Shown here one piece after another: positions 33,638 through 46,620 of a stretch of DNA of 64,000 bases (position 1 is its first letter; every line of letters starts with the position of its first letter). Position numbers and translations under genes: made by a program. Source of the stretch: Bretschneidera sinensis (Eukaryota; Streptophyta; Magnoliopsida; Brassicales; Akaniaceae); the NCBI GenBank assembly GCA_023935145.1, contig CM043705.1:59936584-60000583 (forward strand). Direction: 5' to 3'. The notes below the pieces were generated by a model. It saw nothing but the letters and a program-made list of their open reading frames with translations. It did not search any database and had not been told where the DNA came from.

Positions 33638-36132
33638 ATGGGTGCTTGGCTTCCTATATTTCTTGCTGGTGCAATAGCTTTTGAAGTTTTTGGGGGAAAA
33701 GAGGAAGTCAAAGAATGGTGGAAGAAATACGGGATCAAATTTAAACCTGACGACCCTTGCTATCCATGTAAGAAAGGCTATAGGACAGATTATGATTGTC
33801 GTAAGTGCAAAATAAAAGTAACCCTTTGGAATACAAAACGCCGCTATGAAGTATATAGATATGAAACGACTGATTATTGTAATTATTTTGATGGGAGTTG
33901 GGATTATCACAATGATACCACGTCTTCTTACCCTTTTTACAGCTCAGAAAGTTGCCCTTTTATAGAAAAACAATTTGATTGCCATAAAAATGGTCGACCA
34001 GACAAAGATTATCTTAAGTACAGATGGAAGCCCAATTCATGCACGTTACCAAAGTACGTACATATTTACCAACCTTAATTTTCCTCTCTAAAGTCATTTA
34101 CTAATTTAATAATTAATTACATGACTTATAAGACAATTTATATATATAAACAGATTTAACGGGAAAGATTTCTTGAGGAGATTTAAAGGAAAACAGATCA
34201 TGTTTATTGGGGATTCAATGGGTCTTAATCAATGGCAGTCACTCACATGCATGCTTCATACAGCAGAACCACATGCTAAATATACCTTAACGAGGAAAAG
34301 AGGTCTCTCCACATTTAGCTTCCCGGTATGAGAATTTTCTTTTTCCTTTGAATTACTTTGTCTAAATTATCTTAGGTTAAATTTGGTATTCGTTTAAACT
34401 TTGGTGATGAACACTACACTTTTCTTGTGAGTTTAATTTTTTTTTTTAAAAAAAGAGAGGGGCAGTGCGTAGAAGAAGAAAGTTCGTCATCAAAATAATT
34501 CAGAGGTCCCCTTCAATAATTGGGGAGAATATTTAGATTTCAATGCATCATTTGAATGAGTCACGTCAATATTATGGATGTTGTGACATTCATCCAATGA
34601 TGAATCAATCTCATAAACCATTTTTTAATAAAAAGAAAAACAAAATCTATCTATGATACCCTTAATTCATGTAGTGGAGAATAAAACCACTAACCACTCA
34701 TTTACTAAATTGTTACGATTACTAAAATATCATACCGCACTTCAATTTCATTTTTCTTTTTGTAGAGCTACAATGTTTCGTTAATGTTCTCCCGCAATGC
34801 ACTGCTAGTTGATGTTGTTAGGGAGGAAGGTCGGCGAATTTTAAAACTTAATTCCATTAACGATGGAGAAATATGGAAGGGAATCGATGCATTGATCTTC
34901 AATACATGGCATTGGTGGCTTCACAGTGGATCCAAAACACCGTAAGTTTTTCATTAACACTTGATTTGTGTCTCTAAATATTGAGGATTTTTTTTTAACT
35001 GAAAAGTGCAATCAATCATATATACCCTCTTCATATGTTTGTGTTCATAGATTGAATTCTATTAAAAAAGACAATTGATTCCCTTGAACCGCAATCTCAG
35101 GTGTCTATCCTTCAAAATTATTAGTTGAAGTTACTTTTGGTTTTATTGAACCTTATATATATATACCAGGATCTTTTCCATTACATTGGTTCATCACATG
35201 ATTTCTGAGTTGTTCACTCTGACCTTGCATACGAGGATCACAATCTCGTTGAAATTTCAAATTTCCACGCATCTTGACCATTTCATATCGTTTTACCAAA
35301 TAACTCAGGATTTTCCAATAAAATTCATAATTTGTGTGATATTTCGAAAAATCCTTCAATTTCCATGAATAGATAGGTAATATTTCGAGGAATTTTATTT
35401 TGTCAATTTCTGGAAATTGAACAAATTAATTCTTGATGATGGAATTTTTTACCCTTTTACAATTTCAAATTGAAATCGAAATTTTCATATGTACTTCCGT
35501 ATGTCTTTTAGTCTCGAAATCTTTGTTGAAATCAAAATTAAAAACCTTGCTTTTATGTGATATTTCTATTCTAAAAAAAAAAAAATTAACCTTGCAGATG
35601 GGATGTTATTCAAGATGGGGAATCTACATACAAAGACATGGATCGCTTGGTTGCATACGAGAAAGCATTGAATACGTGGGCTAGATGGGTAAATTCTAAT
35701 GTGGATACTACCAAAACCAAAATCTTCTTCCAGGGTGTTTCTCCAGATCATCACAAGTAAGTAAATTTCTATAGAGTGTCATATGTATTTGTTACATATC
35801 TTCATATTTTTCTTTCTTTTTTTTAACACAGTTCAAGAGATTGGGGGGATCAAAATGCGAAGACTTGCAAAGGGGAAACACATCCATTGCTTGAGTCTAT
35901 GTATCCAGGAGGTTTACATAAAGCGGAAGCAATTCTAGAAAAAGTAATAGGTACAATGCAAAAGAAAGTTCATCTGCTTAATGTGACAACCTTATCACAA
36001 CTAAGGAAAGATGGTCACCCCTCGTCCTACGGTCATGTAGAATCCCTTGGAACAGACTGCAGCCATTGGTGTCTCCCCGGACTTCCTGATACCTGGAATG
36101 AACTCCTATATGCAACTCTACTTCAGAACTAG
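33638..36132 (+). CDS. TBL-family polysaccharide O-acetyltransferase P4 (intact)
   Basis: Exons 33638-34053, 34154-34325, 34766-34941, 35598-35756 and 35832-36132 form an open 407-codon frame. It differs from P2 and P3 by isoleucine instead of threonine at 347, the state also found in P0, P1 and P5, and by a silent change in the VESLGT stretch. All PMR5N and PC-esterase motifs are intact. Intron 4 is 75 bp, one base shorter than in P2, P3 and P5. Intron 3 carries the TTTTATTGAACC variant shared with P3. Same expected role as P2. Confidence 0.92.
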
Positions 36133-38242
36133 ATTATTTTCAAATCAAAGTTTTTCACAAGAAAGCATAACGTGAAACACACTTGTAATTCCTACCTTGT
36201 TCCTTAATGAATAACTAATCAAAATCTAACAAAATTATATAAAATCTTATTCTGGCCTACATGTACAAGTTAGTGGCTAAATAGAGTACCAAAAATAAGA
36301 AAAAAAATTAATAGATGGGAGAGGCTATTTCTGCAGCAGAAATTGCTTCTTCCACAAAATTATTTTGTTCTTTTTAGTGACGTATGTGTCATTAAAAGAA
36401 AAAAAATAAATAATTTGAAAGCAGCTATGTCCTGTCAGCAAACCATATAGGAATTTGTGTTGCAAAATCACGATTGTTGCTTCTTCCATTCAGCAAGAAT
36501 TACTAGTTTAACACAACGGAGAGAATGGAAGACCTGAAGAAGCAAGGTTTTCTTTGTCCTCACACTGACCGGGATTTATTTGTAGTTTTTGAAATTAAGC
36601 CAGTCTTCAACACAATTTACTATTCTATATGAACAAGTGATCTTCCTAATAAAAAGTACTGTATGTTGATAAGACAGTGCTACTCTGTACGCAGTTAAAT
36701 ACATTAAATCGATATCTTCTTTTCTTCACAGAATTACAATTCGAATTTACTTATACAATTGCAAATCTTTTACAAATTAAACAATCAATTTATTTTACAT
36801 TGAACTCTTGCTTTTCTGGCCTACTCCTCCTAGAGGTTGCACTGAATCCTGCCATATGTATGTGAGCTAAGATGGCGGTAGTGGTTCAAACCCGCTTCGT
36901 TGTCATCCCTATTGAATATTTGACGCTGCGATTTCTGCTATTTTTAAAAGATTTTCCGTTATCTTATTAAAATATTCATCTAATTCCCCTCGAAAAAATA
37001 TTTAATTCTATGTAGAAAAAGAATTCATCTAAACAATTTAGTACTCTATCTAAAAGTTGTAATTATTTTTTTAGATATAAATATTACTCCATATAATTGA
37101 CAGTAATGTAATTAATATATATATCATGACAACATTCACGTAGGCAATGATGAGATGCTGAACATTTCATTTACCTTACACATATTGTAATTATTTGATT
37201 AAATGTGAAAAACGTTCAAAAGAAAAAAATAACTCCACTTAATTTCAAACTCAAATAGTGGCCTAAAAATTTTATTTAAAAAAATCATTGTCTTGAAAGA
37301 AGTTTATATACATTCAAAATTCAGGTACACATTAATCTTAAGTCACTTAAAATAATAGGTTCCTCGTGTTTATTTGCCTAATCCAATTCAAATAACATAT
37401 TAGTTTTTATATAAATTAATTTCTCTCATTGTTAACAAAAATAGTTTAAAATATAAACTACTGCAACAGTACTATAGTGTTGGCACGTGCATTGTACGAG
37501 TACATAATTTGTATATATTATAATTTATGAAAGACTTGGGTAAAATGTCATTAGCTTCCATTTTTTGGATTTTGTTTTCAAACTACGGAATTTGATATTT
37601 GCTGATATGTGAGATGTATGACATTTATCGGAGATGTTCCTAATTCTTTATTGGTTTTAAACCGCATTCATAGTGGAGAAAGTGAAAAACCAAATAAACA
37701 CATAGGATCAAAACGAAATTACCCAAAAAATATATATGAATGGATCAGAGAACCCATAATTGCTAGCTAGCGTGGAAACTGAAACAAGAATACAATAAAA
37801 AAAAATTGAAAGAGAAGAAAATCCAAGGCTTTTTGCATTAAATTCTTTTTTTTTTTTTCGTTATAATTATTGAAGTTAAACTTCTACCAATTAAATGGAA
37901 CAAAAATTACGATCTCAAACTCACGGAAAATTACGCTCGAGCTCACCAAATCAGTTACCAATTAATATATCCTTAACTGCAACGTAAAAAAGCGTATGTA
38001 AATGGGTGGAAACTGAAGATGAGTAATCATTTCTTTTTTCTCTACACGTTTTACGAACTGCATAATTATTATCTTTTATAAAGCTATAAAGCAAGTAGCT
38101 TAATTACTCCACTACTACAGCAGTATTTAAGAGTTAATTAATCAACGGGCTTTGAGTTGTTGATGAACAAAATGAATTAGTAGTAATAAGTCCATCTCCT
38201 TAATTATTTTGGTGTCTTATATTTAAACACTGACGATAAAAA
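36133..38242. other. Spacer P4-P5 (upstream region of P5)
   Basis: 2.1-kb spacer like the others, with the AGAAAAAGAATTC and CTACGGAATTTG states and a private CACATAGGATC near 37698. No gene seen. Confidence 0.8.
38075..38091 (+). promoter_or_regulatory. Probable TATA region of TBL P5
   Basis: TTTATAAAGCTATAAAG lies 168 bp before the ATG at 38243, as in the other units. Position-based call only. Confidence 0.4.
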
Positions 38243-40738
38243 ATGGGTGCTTGGCTTCCTATATTTCTTGCTGGTGCAATAGCTTTTGAAGTTTTTGGGG
38301 GAAAAGAGGAAGTCAAAGAATGGTGGAAGAAATACGGGATCAAATTTAAACCTGACGACCCTTGCTATCCATGTAAGAAAGGCTATAGGACAGATTATGA
38401 TTGTCGTAAGTGCAAAATAAAAGTAACCCTTTGGAATACAAAACGCCGCTATGAAGTATATAGATATGAAACGACTGATTATTGTAATTATTTTGATGGG
38501 AGTTGGGATTATCACAATGATACCACGTCTTCTTACCCTTTTTACAGCTCAGAAAGTTGCCCTTTTATAGAAAAACAATTTGATTGCCATAAAAATGGTC
38601 GACCAGACAAAGATTATCTTAAGTACAGATGGAAGCCCAATTCATGCACGTTACCAAAGTACGTACATATTTACCAACCTTAATTTTCCTCTCTAAAGTC
38701 ATTTACTAATTTAATAATTAATTACATGACTTATAAGACAATTTATATATATAAACAGATTTAACGGGAAAGATTTCTTGAGGAGATTTAAAGGAAAACA
38801 GATCATGTTTATTGGGGATTCAATGGGTCTTAATCAATGGCAGTCACTCACATGCATGCTTCATACAGCAGAACCACATGCTAAATATACCTTAACGAGG
38901 AAAAGAGGTCTCTCCACATTTAGCTTCCCGGTATGAGAATTTTCTTTTTCCTTTGAATTACTTTGTCTAAATTATCTTAGGTTAAATTTGGTATTCGTTT
39001 AAACTTTGGTGATGAACACTACACTTTTCTTGTGAGTTTAATTTTTTTTTTTAAAAAAAGAGAGGGGCAGTGCGTAGAAGAAGAAAGTTCGTCATCAAAA
39101 TAATTCAGAGGTCCCCTTCAATAATTGGGGAGAATATTTAGATTTCAATGCATCATTTGAATGAGTCACGTCAATATTATGGATGTTGTGACATTCATCC
39201 AATGATGAATCAATCTCATAAACCATTTTTTAATAAAAAGAAAAACAAAATCTATCTATGATACCCTTAATTCATGTAGTGGAGAATAAAACCACTAACC
39301 ACTCATTTACTAAATTGTTACGATTACTAAAATATCATACCGCACTTCAATTTCATTTTTCTTTTTGTAGAGCTACAATGTTTCGTTAATGTTCTCCCGC
39401 AATGCACTGCTAGTTGATGTTGTTAGGGAGGAAGGTCGGCGAATTTTAAAACTTAATTCCATTAACGATGGAGAAATATGGAAGGGAATCGATGCATTGA
39501 TCTTCAATACATGGCATTGGTGGCTTCACAGTGGATCCAAAACACCGTAAGTTTTTCATTAACACTTGATTTGTGTCTCTAAATATTGAGGATTTTTTTT
39601 TAACTGAAAAGTGCAATCAATCATATATACCCTCTTCATATGTTTGTGTTCATAGATTGAATTCTATTAAAAAAGACAATTGATTCCCTTGAACCGCAAT
39701 CTCAGGTGTCTATCCTTCAAAATTATTAGTTGAAGTTACTTTTGGTTTTATAGAACCTTATATATATATACCAGGATCTTTTCCATTACATTGGTTCATC
39801 ACATGATTTCTGAGTTGTTCACTCTGACCTTGCATACGAGGATCACAATCTCGTTGAAATTTCAAATTTCCACGCATCTTGACCATTTCATATCGTTTTA
39901 CCAAATAACTCAGGATTTTCCAATAAAATTCATAATTTGTGTGATATTTCGAAAAATCCTTCAATTTCCATGAATAGATAGGTAATATTTCGAGGAATTT
40001 TTTTTTGTCAATTTCTGGAAATTGAACAAATTAATTCTTGATGATGGAATTTTTTACCCTTTTACAATTTCAAATTGAAATCGAAATTTTCATATGTACT
40101 TCCGTATGTCTTTTAGTCTCGAAATCTTTGTTGAAATCAAAATTAAAAACCTTGCTTTTATGTGATATTTCTATTCTAAAAAAAAAAAAATTAACCTTGC
40201 AGATGGGATGTTATTCAAGATGGGGAATCTACATACAAAGACATGGATCGCTTGGTTGCATACGAGAAAGCATTGAATACGTGGGCTAGATGGGTAAATT
40301 CTAATGTGGATACTACCAAAACCAAAATCTTCTTCCAGGGTGTTTCTCCAGATCATCACAAGTAAGTAAATTTCTATAGAGTGTCATATGTATTTGTTAC
40401 ATATCTTCATATTTTTCTTTCTTTTTTTTTAACACAGTTCAAGAGATTGGGGGGATCAAAATGCGAAGACTTGCAAAGGGGAAACACATCCATTGCTTGA
40501 GTCTATGTATCCAGGAGGTTTACATAAAGCGGAAGCAATTCTAGAAAAAGTAATAGGTACAATGCAAAAGAAAGTTCATCTGCTTAATGTGACAACCTTA
40601 TCACAACTAAGGAAAGATGGTCACCCCTCGTCCTACGGTCATGTAGAATCCCTTGGAACAGACTGCAGCCATTGGTGTCTCCCCGGACTTCCTGATACCT
40701 GGAATGAACTCCTATATGCAACTCTACTTCAGAACTAG
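38243..40738 (+). CDS. TBL-family polysaccharide O-acetyltransferase P5 (intact)
   Basis: Exons 38243-38658, 38759-38930, 39371-39546, 40203-40361 and 40438-40738 form an open 407-codon frame. The predicted protein appears identical to that of P4 (I347, M331). Intron 3 has TTTTATAGAACC like P2, not the TTTTATTGAACC of P3 and P4. All domain motifs are intact: the two C-x2-C pairs at 41-57, PMR5N from C81, G158-D-S160 and D383-x-x-H386. It is the rightmost intact unit; the next one is cut. Same expected role as P2. Confidence 0.92.
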
Positions 40739-42846
40739 ATTATTTTCAAATCAAAGTTTTTCACAAGAAAGCATAACGTGAAACACACTTGTAATTCCTA
40801 CCTTGTTCCTTAATGAATAACTAATCAAAATCTAACAAAATTATATAAAATCTTATTCTGGCCTACATGTACAAGTTAGTGGCTAAATAGAGTACCAAAA
40901 ATAAGAAAAAAAATTAATAGATGGGAGAGGCTATTTCTGCAGCAGAAATTGCTTCTTCCACAAAATTATTTTGTTCTTTTTAGTGACGTATGTGTCATTA
41001 AAAGAAAAAAAATAAATAATTTGAAAGCAGCTATGTCCTGTCAGCAAACCATATAGGAATTTGTGTTGCAAAATCACGATTGTTGCTTCTTCCATTCAGC
41101 AAGAATTACTAGTTTAACACAACGGAGAGAATGGAAGACCTGAAGAAGCAAGGTTTTCTTTGTCCTCACACTGACCGGGATTTATTTGTAGTTTTTGAAA
41201 TTAAGCCAGTCTTCAACACAATTTACTATTCTATATGAACAAGTGATCTTCCTAATAAAAAGTACTGTATGTTGATAAGACAGTGCTACTCTGTACGCAG
41301 TTAAATACATTAAATCGATATCTTCTTTTCTTCACAGAATTACAATTCGAATTTACTTATACAATTGCAAATCTTTTACAAATTAAACAATCAATTTATT
41401 TTACATTGAACTCTTGCTTTTCTGGCCTACTCCTCCTAGAGGTTGCACTGAATCCTGCCATATGTATGTGAGCTAAGATGGCGGTAGTGGTTCAAACCCG
41501 CTTCGTTGTCATCCCTATTGAATATTTGACGCTGCGATTTCTGCTATTTTTAAAAGATTTTCCGTTATCTTATTAAAATATTCATCTAATTCCCCTCGAA
41601 AAAATATTTAATTCTATGTAGAAAAAGAATTCATCTAAACAATTTAGTACTCTATCTAAAAGTTGTAATTATTTTTTTAGATATAAATATTACTCCATAT
41701 AATTGACAGTAATGTAATTAATATATATATCATGACAACATTCACGTAGGCAATGATGAGATGCTGAACATTTCATTTACCTTACACATATTGTAATTAT
41801 TTGATTAAATGTGAAAAACGTTCAAAAGAAAAAAATAACTCCACTTAATTTCAAACTCAAATAGTGGCCTAAAAATTTTATTTAAAAAAATCATTGTCTT
41901 GAAAGAAGTTTATATACATTCAAAATTCAGGTACACATTAATCTTAAGTCACTTAAAATAATAGGTTCCTCGTGTTTATTTGCCTAATCCAATATAAATA
42001 ACATATTAGTTTTTATATAAATTAATTTCTCTCATTGTTAACAAAAATAGTTTAAAATATAAACTACTGCAACAGTACTATAGTGTTGGCACGTGCATTG
42101 TACGAGTACATAATTTGTATATATTATAATTTATGAAAGACTTGGGTAAAATGTCATTAGCTTCCATTTTTTGGATTTTGTTTTCAAACTACGGAATTTG
42201 ATATTTGCTGATATGTGAGATGTATGACATTTATCGGAGATGTTCCTAATTCTTTATTGGTTTTAAACCGCATTCATAGTGGAGAAAGTGAAAAACCAAA
42301 TAAACACATGGGATCAAAACGAAATTACCCAAAAAATATATATGAATGGATCAGAGAACCCATAATTGCTAGCTAGCGTGGAAACTGAAACAAGAATACA
42401 ATAAAAAAAAATTGAAAGAGAAGAAAATCCAAGGCTTTTTGCATTAAATTCTTTTTTTTTTTCGTTATAATTATTGAAGTTAAACTTCTACCAATTAAAT
42501 GGAACAAAAATTACGATCTCAAACTCACGGAAAATTACGCTCGAGCTCACCAAATCAGTTACCAATTAATATATCCTTAACTGCAACGTAAAAAAGCGTA
42601 TGTAAATGGGTGGAAACTGAAGATGAGTAATCATTTCTTTTTTCTCTACACGTTTTACGAACTGCATAATTATTATCTTTTATAAAGCTATAAAGCAAGT
42701 AGCTTAATTACTCCACTACTACAGCAGTATTTAAGAGTTAATTAATCAACGGGCTTTGAGTTGTTGATGAACAAAATGAATTAGTAGTAATAAGTCCATC
42801 TCCTTAATTATTTTGGTGTCTTATATTTAAACACTGACGATAAAAA
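40739..42846. other. Spacer P5-P6 (upstream region of P6)
   Basis: 2.1-kb spacer as before, with a private AATATAAATAAC near 41992. It ends with the TATA-like motif at 42679 and the ATG of truncated copy P6. No separate gene seen. Confidence 0.8.
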
Positions 42847-43170
42847 ATGGGTGCTTGGCTTCCTATATTTCTTGCTGGTGCAATAGCTTTTGAAGTTTTT
42901 GGGGGAAAAGAGGAAGTCAAAGAATGGTGGAAGAAATACGGGATCAAATTTAAACCTGACGACCCTTGCTATCCATGTAAGAAAGGCTATAGGACAGATT
43001 ATGATTGTCGTAAGTGCAAAATAAAAGTAACCCTTTGGAATACAAAACGCCGCTATGAAGTATATAGATATGAAACGACTGATTATTGTAATTATTTTGA
43101 TGGGAGTTGGGATTATCACAATGATACCACGTCTTCTTACCCTTTTTACAGCTCAGAAAGTTGCCCTTTT
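42847..43170 (+). pseudogene. TBL-family fragment P6, cut inside exon 1
   Basis: The first 324 nt (108 codons) match exon 1 of P2-P5 exactly at protein level, from MGAWLP to SSESCPF. At 43170 the sequence changes from the expected TTTTATAGAAAAAC to TTTTTACACGG, which starts an unrelated LTR-like segment. The open frame runs only four more codons. The PMR5N domain is cut in half and no esterase part remains. The promoter region is present, so it could be transcribed, but no working enzyme is possible. Confidence 0.93.
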
Positions 43171-44027
43171 TACACGGTCTCCTAACCTAATTAGGACCTC
43201 TAAGTGACTATTTTGAGCCCACAAATACCCTTGAACCCTTGTACTATAAATAAGGCACTTAGGGTTGAAGAAAGAAGGAATCAAGGTCTGGAAACTCAAA
43301 GAAGCAGCCTCATTCTCCTCCATCAAAGTGTTCAACCATGAGTTCCATGGTGAACTAATCTCCAAGCAAGGCGAAGGGATGAATCCCTAGGTTTTGTTGT
43401 TCTTTAATTCCTTTATTAGTTCAGTTGTAATTGGGATTTATTATCAAATATTGTTATGACTTATTCTTTAATCTAATTAGAAGATTTCTTTTCAATCTAG
43501 TGATTGTATCTTTCTCTTTGATATAAATTTAGTCATGCTTGTCTCATGTCAAGGTTATTTAGATGTGATTGAGTCTGGTAGACTTATTCTCTAGGGTTGT
43601 CCATTACTGCAATATTGTCGTTTCTTAATAACTCTATAGTTTAGGCCATGTGTGTTTAACCAATAAAGAAGAGTAAGTCATATCAATTACATTGGGGCTT
43701 GTATATGAGCTTTAATTGAATATCCACCGATTGCTTGTTTGGGATGTGAAACTTGCAATCGAGATAAGCACAATTGAATTAAGATTGGAATAAAGGCAAC
43801 GAGCCTAGGGAGGACTCTCGAACCTTGTTGTTACTCTATTATTATTATTCTCAACGTGTTACATATTCTGCTCTCAATTACTTCATTATCAAAACTTCAT
43901 ATATTCTCACCCGATCTTATTGTTCGTGTTTAGGTTTACATCTTCTCTTATAGTTAACTTGTTTCCCTGTGGAATTGACACCCCAAAGCTGTGCTACAAC
44001 TATCGTGTTACTCTTTGGGCGTAATCA
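43171..44027 (+). mobile_element. Probable LTR relic of an unidentified retrotransposon
   Basis: The segment has no open frame of note. It carries a TATA box (CTATAAATAAGG, 43244-43255) and later a CCCTGTGGAATTGACACCCC stretch (43966-43985), a type of sequence common near the end of plant LTRs. It ends GGGCGTAATCA, a CA end, right where copia reverse transcriptase sequence starts. Its left end is lost at the break with TBL copy P6. The LTR identity is inferred from these signals, not from a second copy in this window. Confidence 0.5.
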
Positions 44028-44039
44028 ATAACTCTTATA

Positions 44040-45000
44040 TCCTATTACTGTTGTATGTGGATGATATGCTCGTTGCAGGGTCTAACATTGAAGATATCAA
44101 TAATCTCAAGAGGTGGTTGTCAAAATAGTTTGCAATGAAGGATTTGGGTGCTGCAAAACAAATCCTTGGTATGAGAATCATTAGAGACAGAGTCAGTGGA
44201 CTTTGAAACTTTCACAGACAGAGTATGTGAAGAAGGTTCTCAGTCGATTTAGCATGGATAGTGCTAAACCAGTGAGCACATCTTTGGCTAGTCATTTTGG
44301 ACTATCTAAGGATCAGTCACCAAAGACAGAGTAAGAGCAAGACTACATGAGTAGGGTTCCCTATGCCTCAGCTATTGGAAGTCTTATGTACGCCATGGTC
44401 TGCACAAGACCGGACATTGCACATGTAGTGGGAGTAGTGAGTAGGTACATGAGTAATCCAGGAAAACAACATTGGAAGGCAGTCAAATGGATCCTGAGGT
44501 ATTTGAAAGGCACTTCAGATACATCTCTATGCTTCACAAGGGCAAGTTTAAAACTACAGGGTTTTGTGGATGTGGATTTAGCTGGTGATGTTGATAGCAG
44601 GAAAAGTACTACAGGGATTGTGTATACTCTGGGTGGTACAGCTGTAAGTTGGGCTTCTAAGTTGCAGAAGATCGTTGCTCTCTCTACTACAGAAGCTGAA
44701 TATGTAGCCATAACTGAAGCTGGGAAGGAAATGGTTTGGTTACAGGGTCTCCTGGGTAAGAAGAATGAGAGGGGTACTCTACACAATGATAGTCAGAGTG
44801 CTATTTTTCTTGCTAAGAATCCGGCGTTTCATTCTAGGACGAACCATATATAGTTGAGATATCACTTTATTCGCTCTCTTCTCGACAGTGAACAGTTGGT
44901 ACTGGAGAAGATCCGTGGAACTGAGAATCCAGCAGATATGTTGACTAAGGGTGTCACTATTGAGAAATTGAAGCTGTGCTCAGCTTCAGTTGGTCTTCAA
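44040..45000 (+). pseudogene. Copia-2 reverse transcriptase end and RNase H
   Basis: LLLYVDDMLVAGS near 44050-44086 is the RT catalytic motif. An in-frame stop replaces the residue after RWLSK near 44128, and another lies near 44332. RNase H is open from 44347 to 44853, with YASAIGSLMYAM, TRPDIAHVVG, WILRYLKGT, the acidic VDVDLAGDVDSRKSTTG block, and STTEAEYVA carrying the catalytic glutamate. Disrupted and lacking its front part, this remnant cannot work. Confidence 0.85.
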
Positions 45001-45097
45001 GCTTGAGGACAGGTGTATGAGTTGCGGCGATGGTTGCTTTGTTTGAAGGCATGTGGTGCTTGGTGTTGGTGATTGGACCAGTCTCCAAGTGGGAGAT

Positions 45098-45453
45098 TGT
45101 TAGGCTATGTGTGGAGCCTGAAAGTTTTTTTGTCCAATCTGGTGCTTTCAACATTGTTTGGTATCTGTTTTATTTTAACTCGGAAATATAAGGGTTTCAT
45201 CTTATTCTTTTTGTGTAAGGGAGTGAGCCGTCTTTTTTTTTTTTGGTGAATACTGTGAGGGGTGTCTAGGGGTGAGACCTCCTTGTATTGTTCTTCAAGA
45301 CATAGTGAAATCGCTGCAACTCCGTGGACGTAACCAGAGTTTGGGTAAACCACGTAAATCTGTGTGCTGTGTGTTTGTCTTTGATTTATTTCTATTTTCT
45401 TCTCTATATTCGCATCTCAAGATCCGTAGGGATAGGGTAGTTTAACCCTAACA
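45098..45453 (+). repeat. 3' LTR of copia-2
   Basis: This 356-bp repeat begins TGTTAG directly after a purine-rich AGTGGGAGAT tract (the usual primer for plus-strand synthesis) and ends CCTAACA. The TGTTAG...CTAACA ends are inverted repeats. No partner LTR lies in the window. Confidence 0.82.
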
Positions 45454-46620
45454 CTACTTGAATTATTAAGTTGACGTCTCAACTCTTTTAGCTACAAATT
45501 AATTATAATTAATTCTTTATACTTATTTTTTGACCAATATACTCAATGAAAACAAAAATAAAATTACCAAAAGAGCATCACATAACTCTCACGTGACAAC
45601 AAAGAGGAACTTAAAAGTTCTTTTTTCGCATTAATAATTCATATTCTAACAATAATATATTTTGAGATAATTTTATTGGTCTAATGTGTTACTTTCTGGT
45701 TTTTAATATGAAAAATTTGGATTCGGTCTTCATTCTTGTCAATGTACCAAAAAATAAATTAACCTTTAAAATTAATAAAGATATATTATTAAAAAGGAGC
45801 ACACAAATACTCATAAAAATGTGCAACTAAACAATTTAGGGTCTCAAAATTACAGTTATAGTCATGCTGTATTTTAGTATTTCTCGAGTTTGAAACCTCT
45901 GTTTGGGTTTTAAATAGTGCTTTTTCGAAAGCACAACAACTAGTTAGTGAATTGTTTTGACTATTCTGATGTATAATAAACGAAGAAGGTTTTGCACAAT
46001 AGGAATTGTTGCTAGAGATAGGTAAGGCAGCATATGTTGTTGCTGCGTCTGACAACTCAAATGGAATTTTCTATTGATCGAAGCAGGAGTTAAATGGTCA
46101 AATGGCATTTGTAGGCAAGAATTTTCTCATCCTTGGGAGTTAATTGGGGTTAGATTTGACATGTGAAATTTTAAAAATAATGTGAGAGATATGTGATATC
46201 TTTTTGATATTTTTTTTATTTGCGTTGAGTATATTAACCGAAAAATAAATATAAACATTTAATTACAATTTATTCATAGTTTAAGAATTTGAAACTCCAA
46301 ATCAATAGTTCAGTTAATTAAATACAATAGGTTAATATTTTAAAAAACTTACGGTACAATAAACCCAAACGAGTACTGGTATAAGTTGTGTAACACCGTG
46401 AAAATGGCTTTAAAACTTAAAAGTCCATGACCATGTGGATGGTTAATAGCGGAAAATTTCAAAGCAACTACATACTATAGGGATCCCAAATCAACAATAT
46501 ATTATACATTTTATTATAAAAAAAGAAAAAGTAATCTCTGTTTAAGTGTGAAAGACCCAGTACAGTACTACAGTCTTCATCTCTCTCTCACCGATATCAA
46601 AATATAAAGCCCAAATTTCT
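45454..46620. other. AT-rich non-TBL spacer
   Basis: About 1.2 kb of AT-rich DNA unrelated to the TBL units. A short minus-strand open frame (45789-46055) has no recognisable domain. Nothing else supported. Confidence 0.6.

Larger units (their letters stand above)
44028..45453 (+). mobile_element. Ty1/copia retrotransposon, 3' end only (copia-2)
   Basis: The sequence starts inside reverse transcriptase just before the catalytic YVDD motif. It continues through RNase H and a linker and ends with a 3' LTR (45098-45453). Gag, protease, integrase and most of RT are missing. Its LTR starts TGTTAGGCTATGTG and is unlike the LTRs of copia-1 and copia-3, so it is a different family. It borders a possible LTR relic on the left. 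Confidence 0.88.

Noticed and set aside
13080..45453. Copia-1 (left border) and copia-2 (right border) as two halves of one element split by the TBL array
   Set aside because: The LTRs differ in sequence and length (TGTTGGTATT, about 817 bp, against TGTTAGGCTA, 356 bp), so they are different families.
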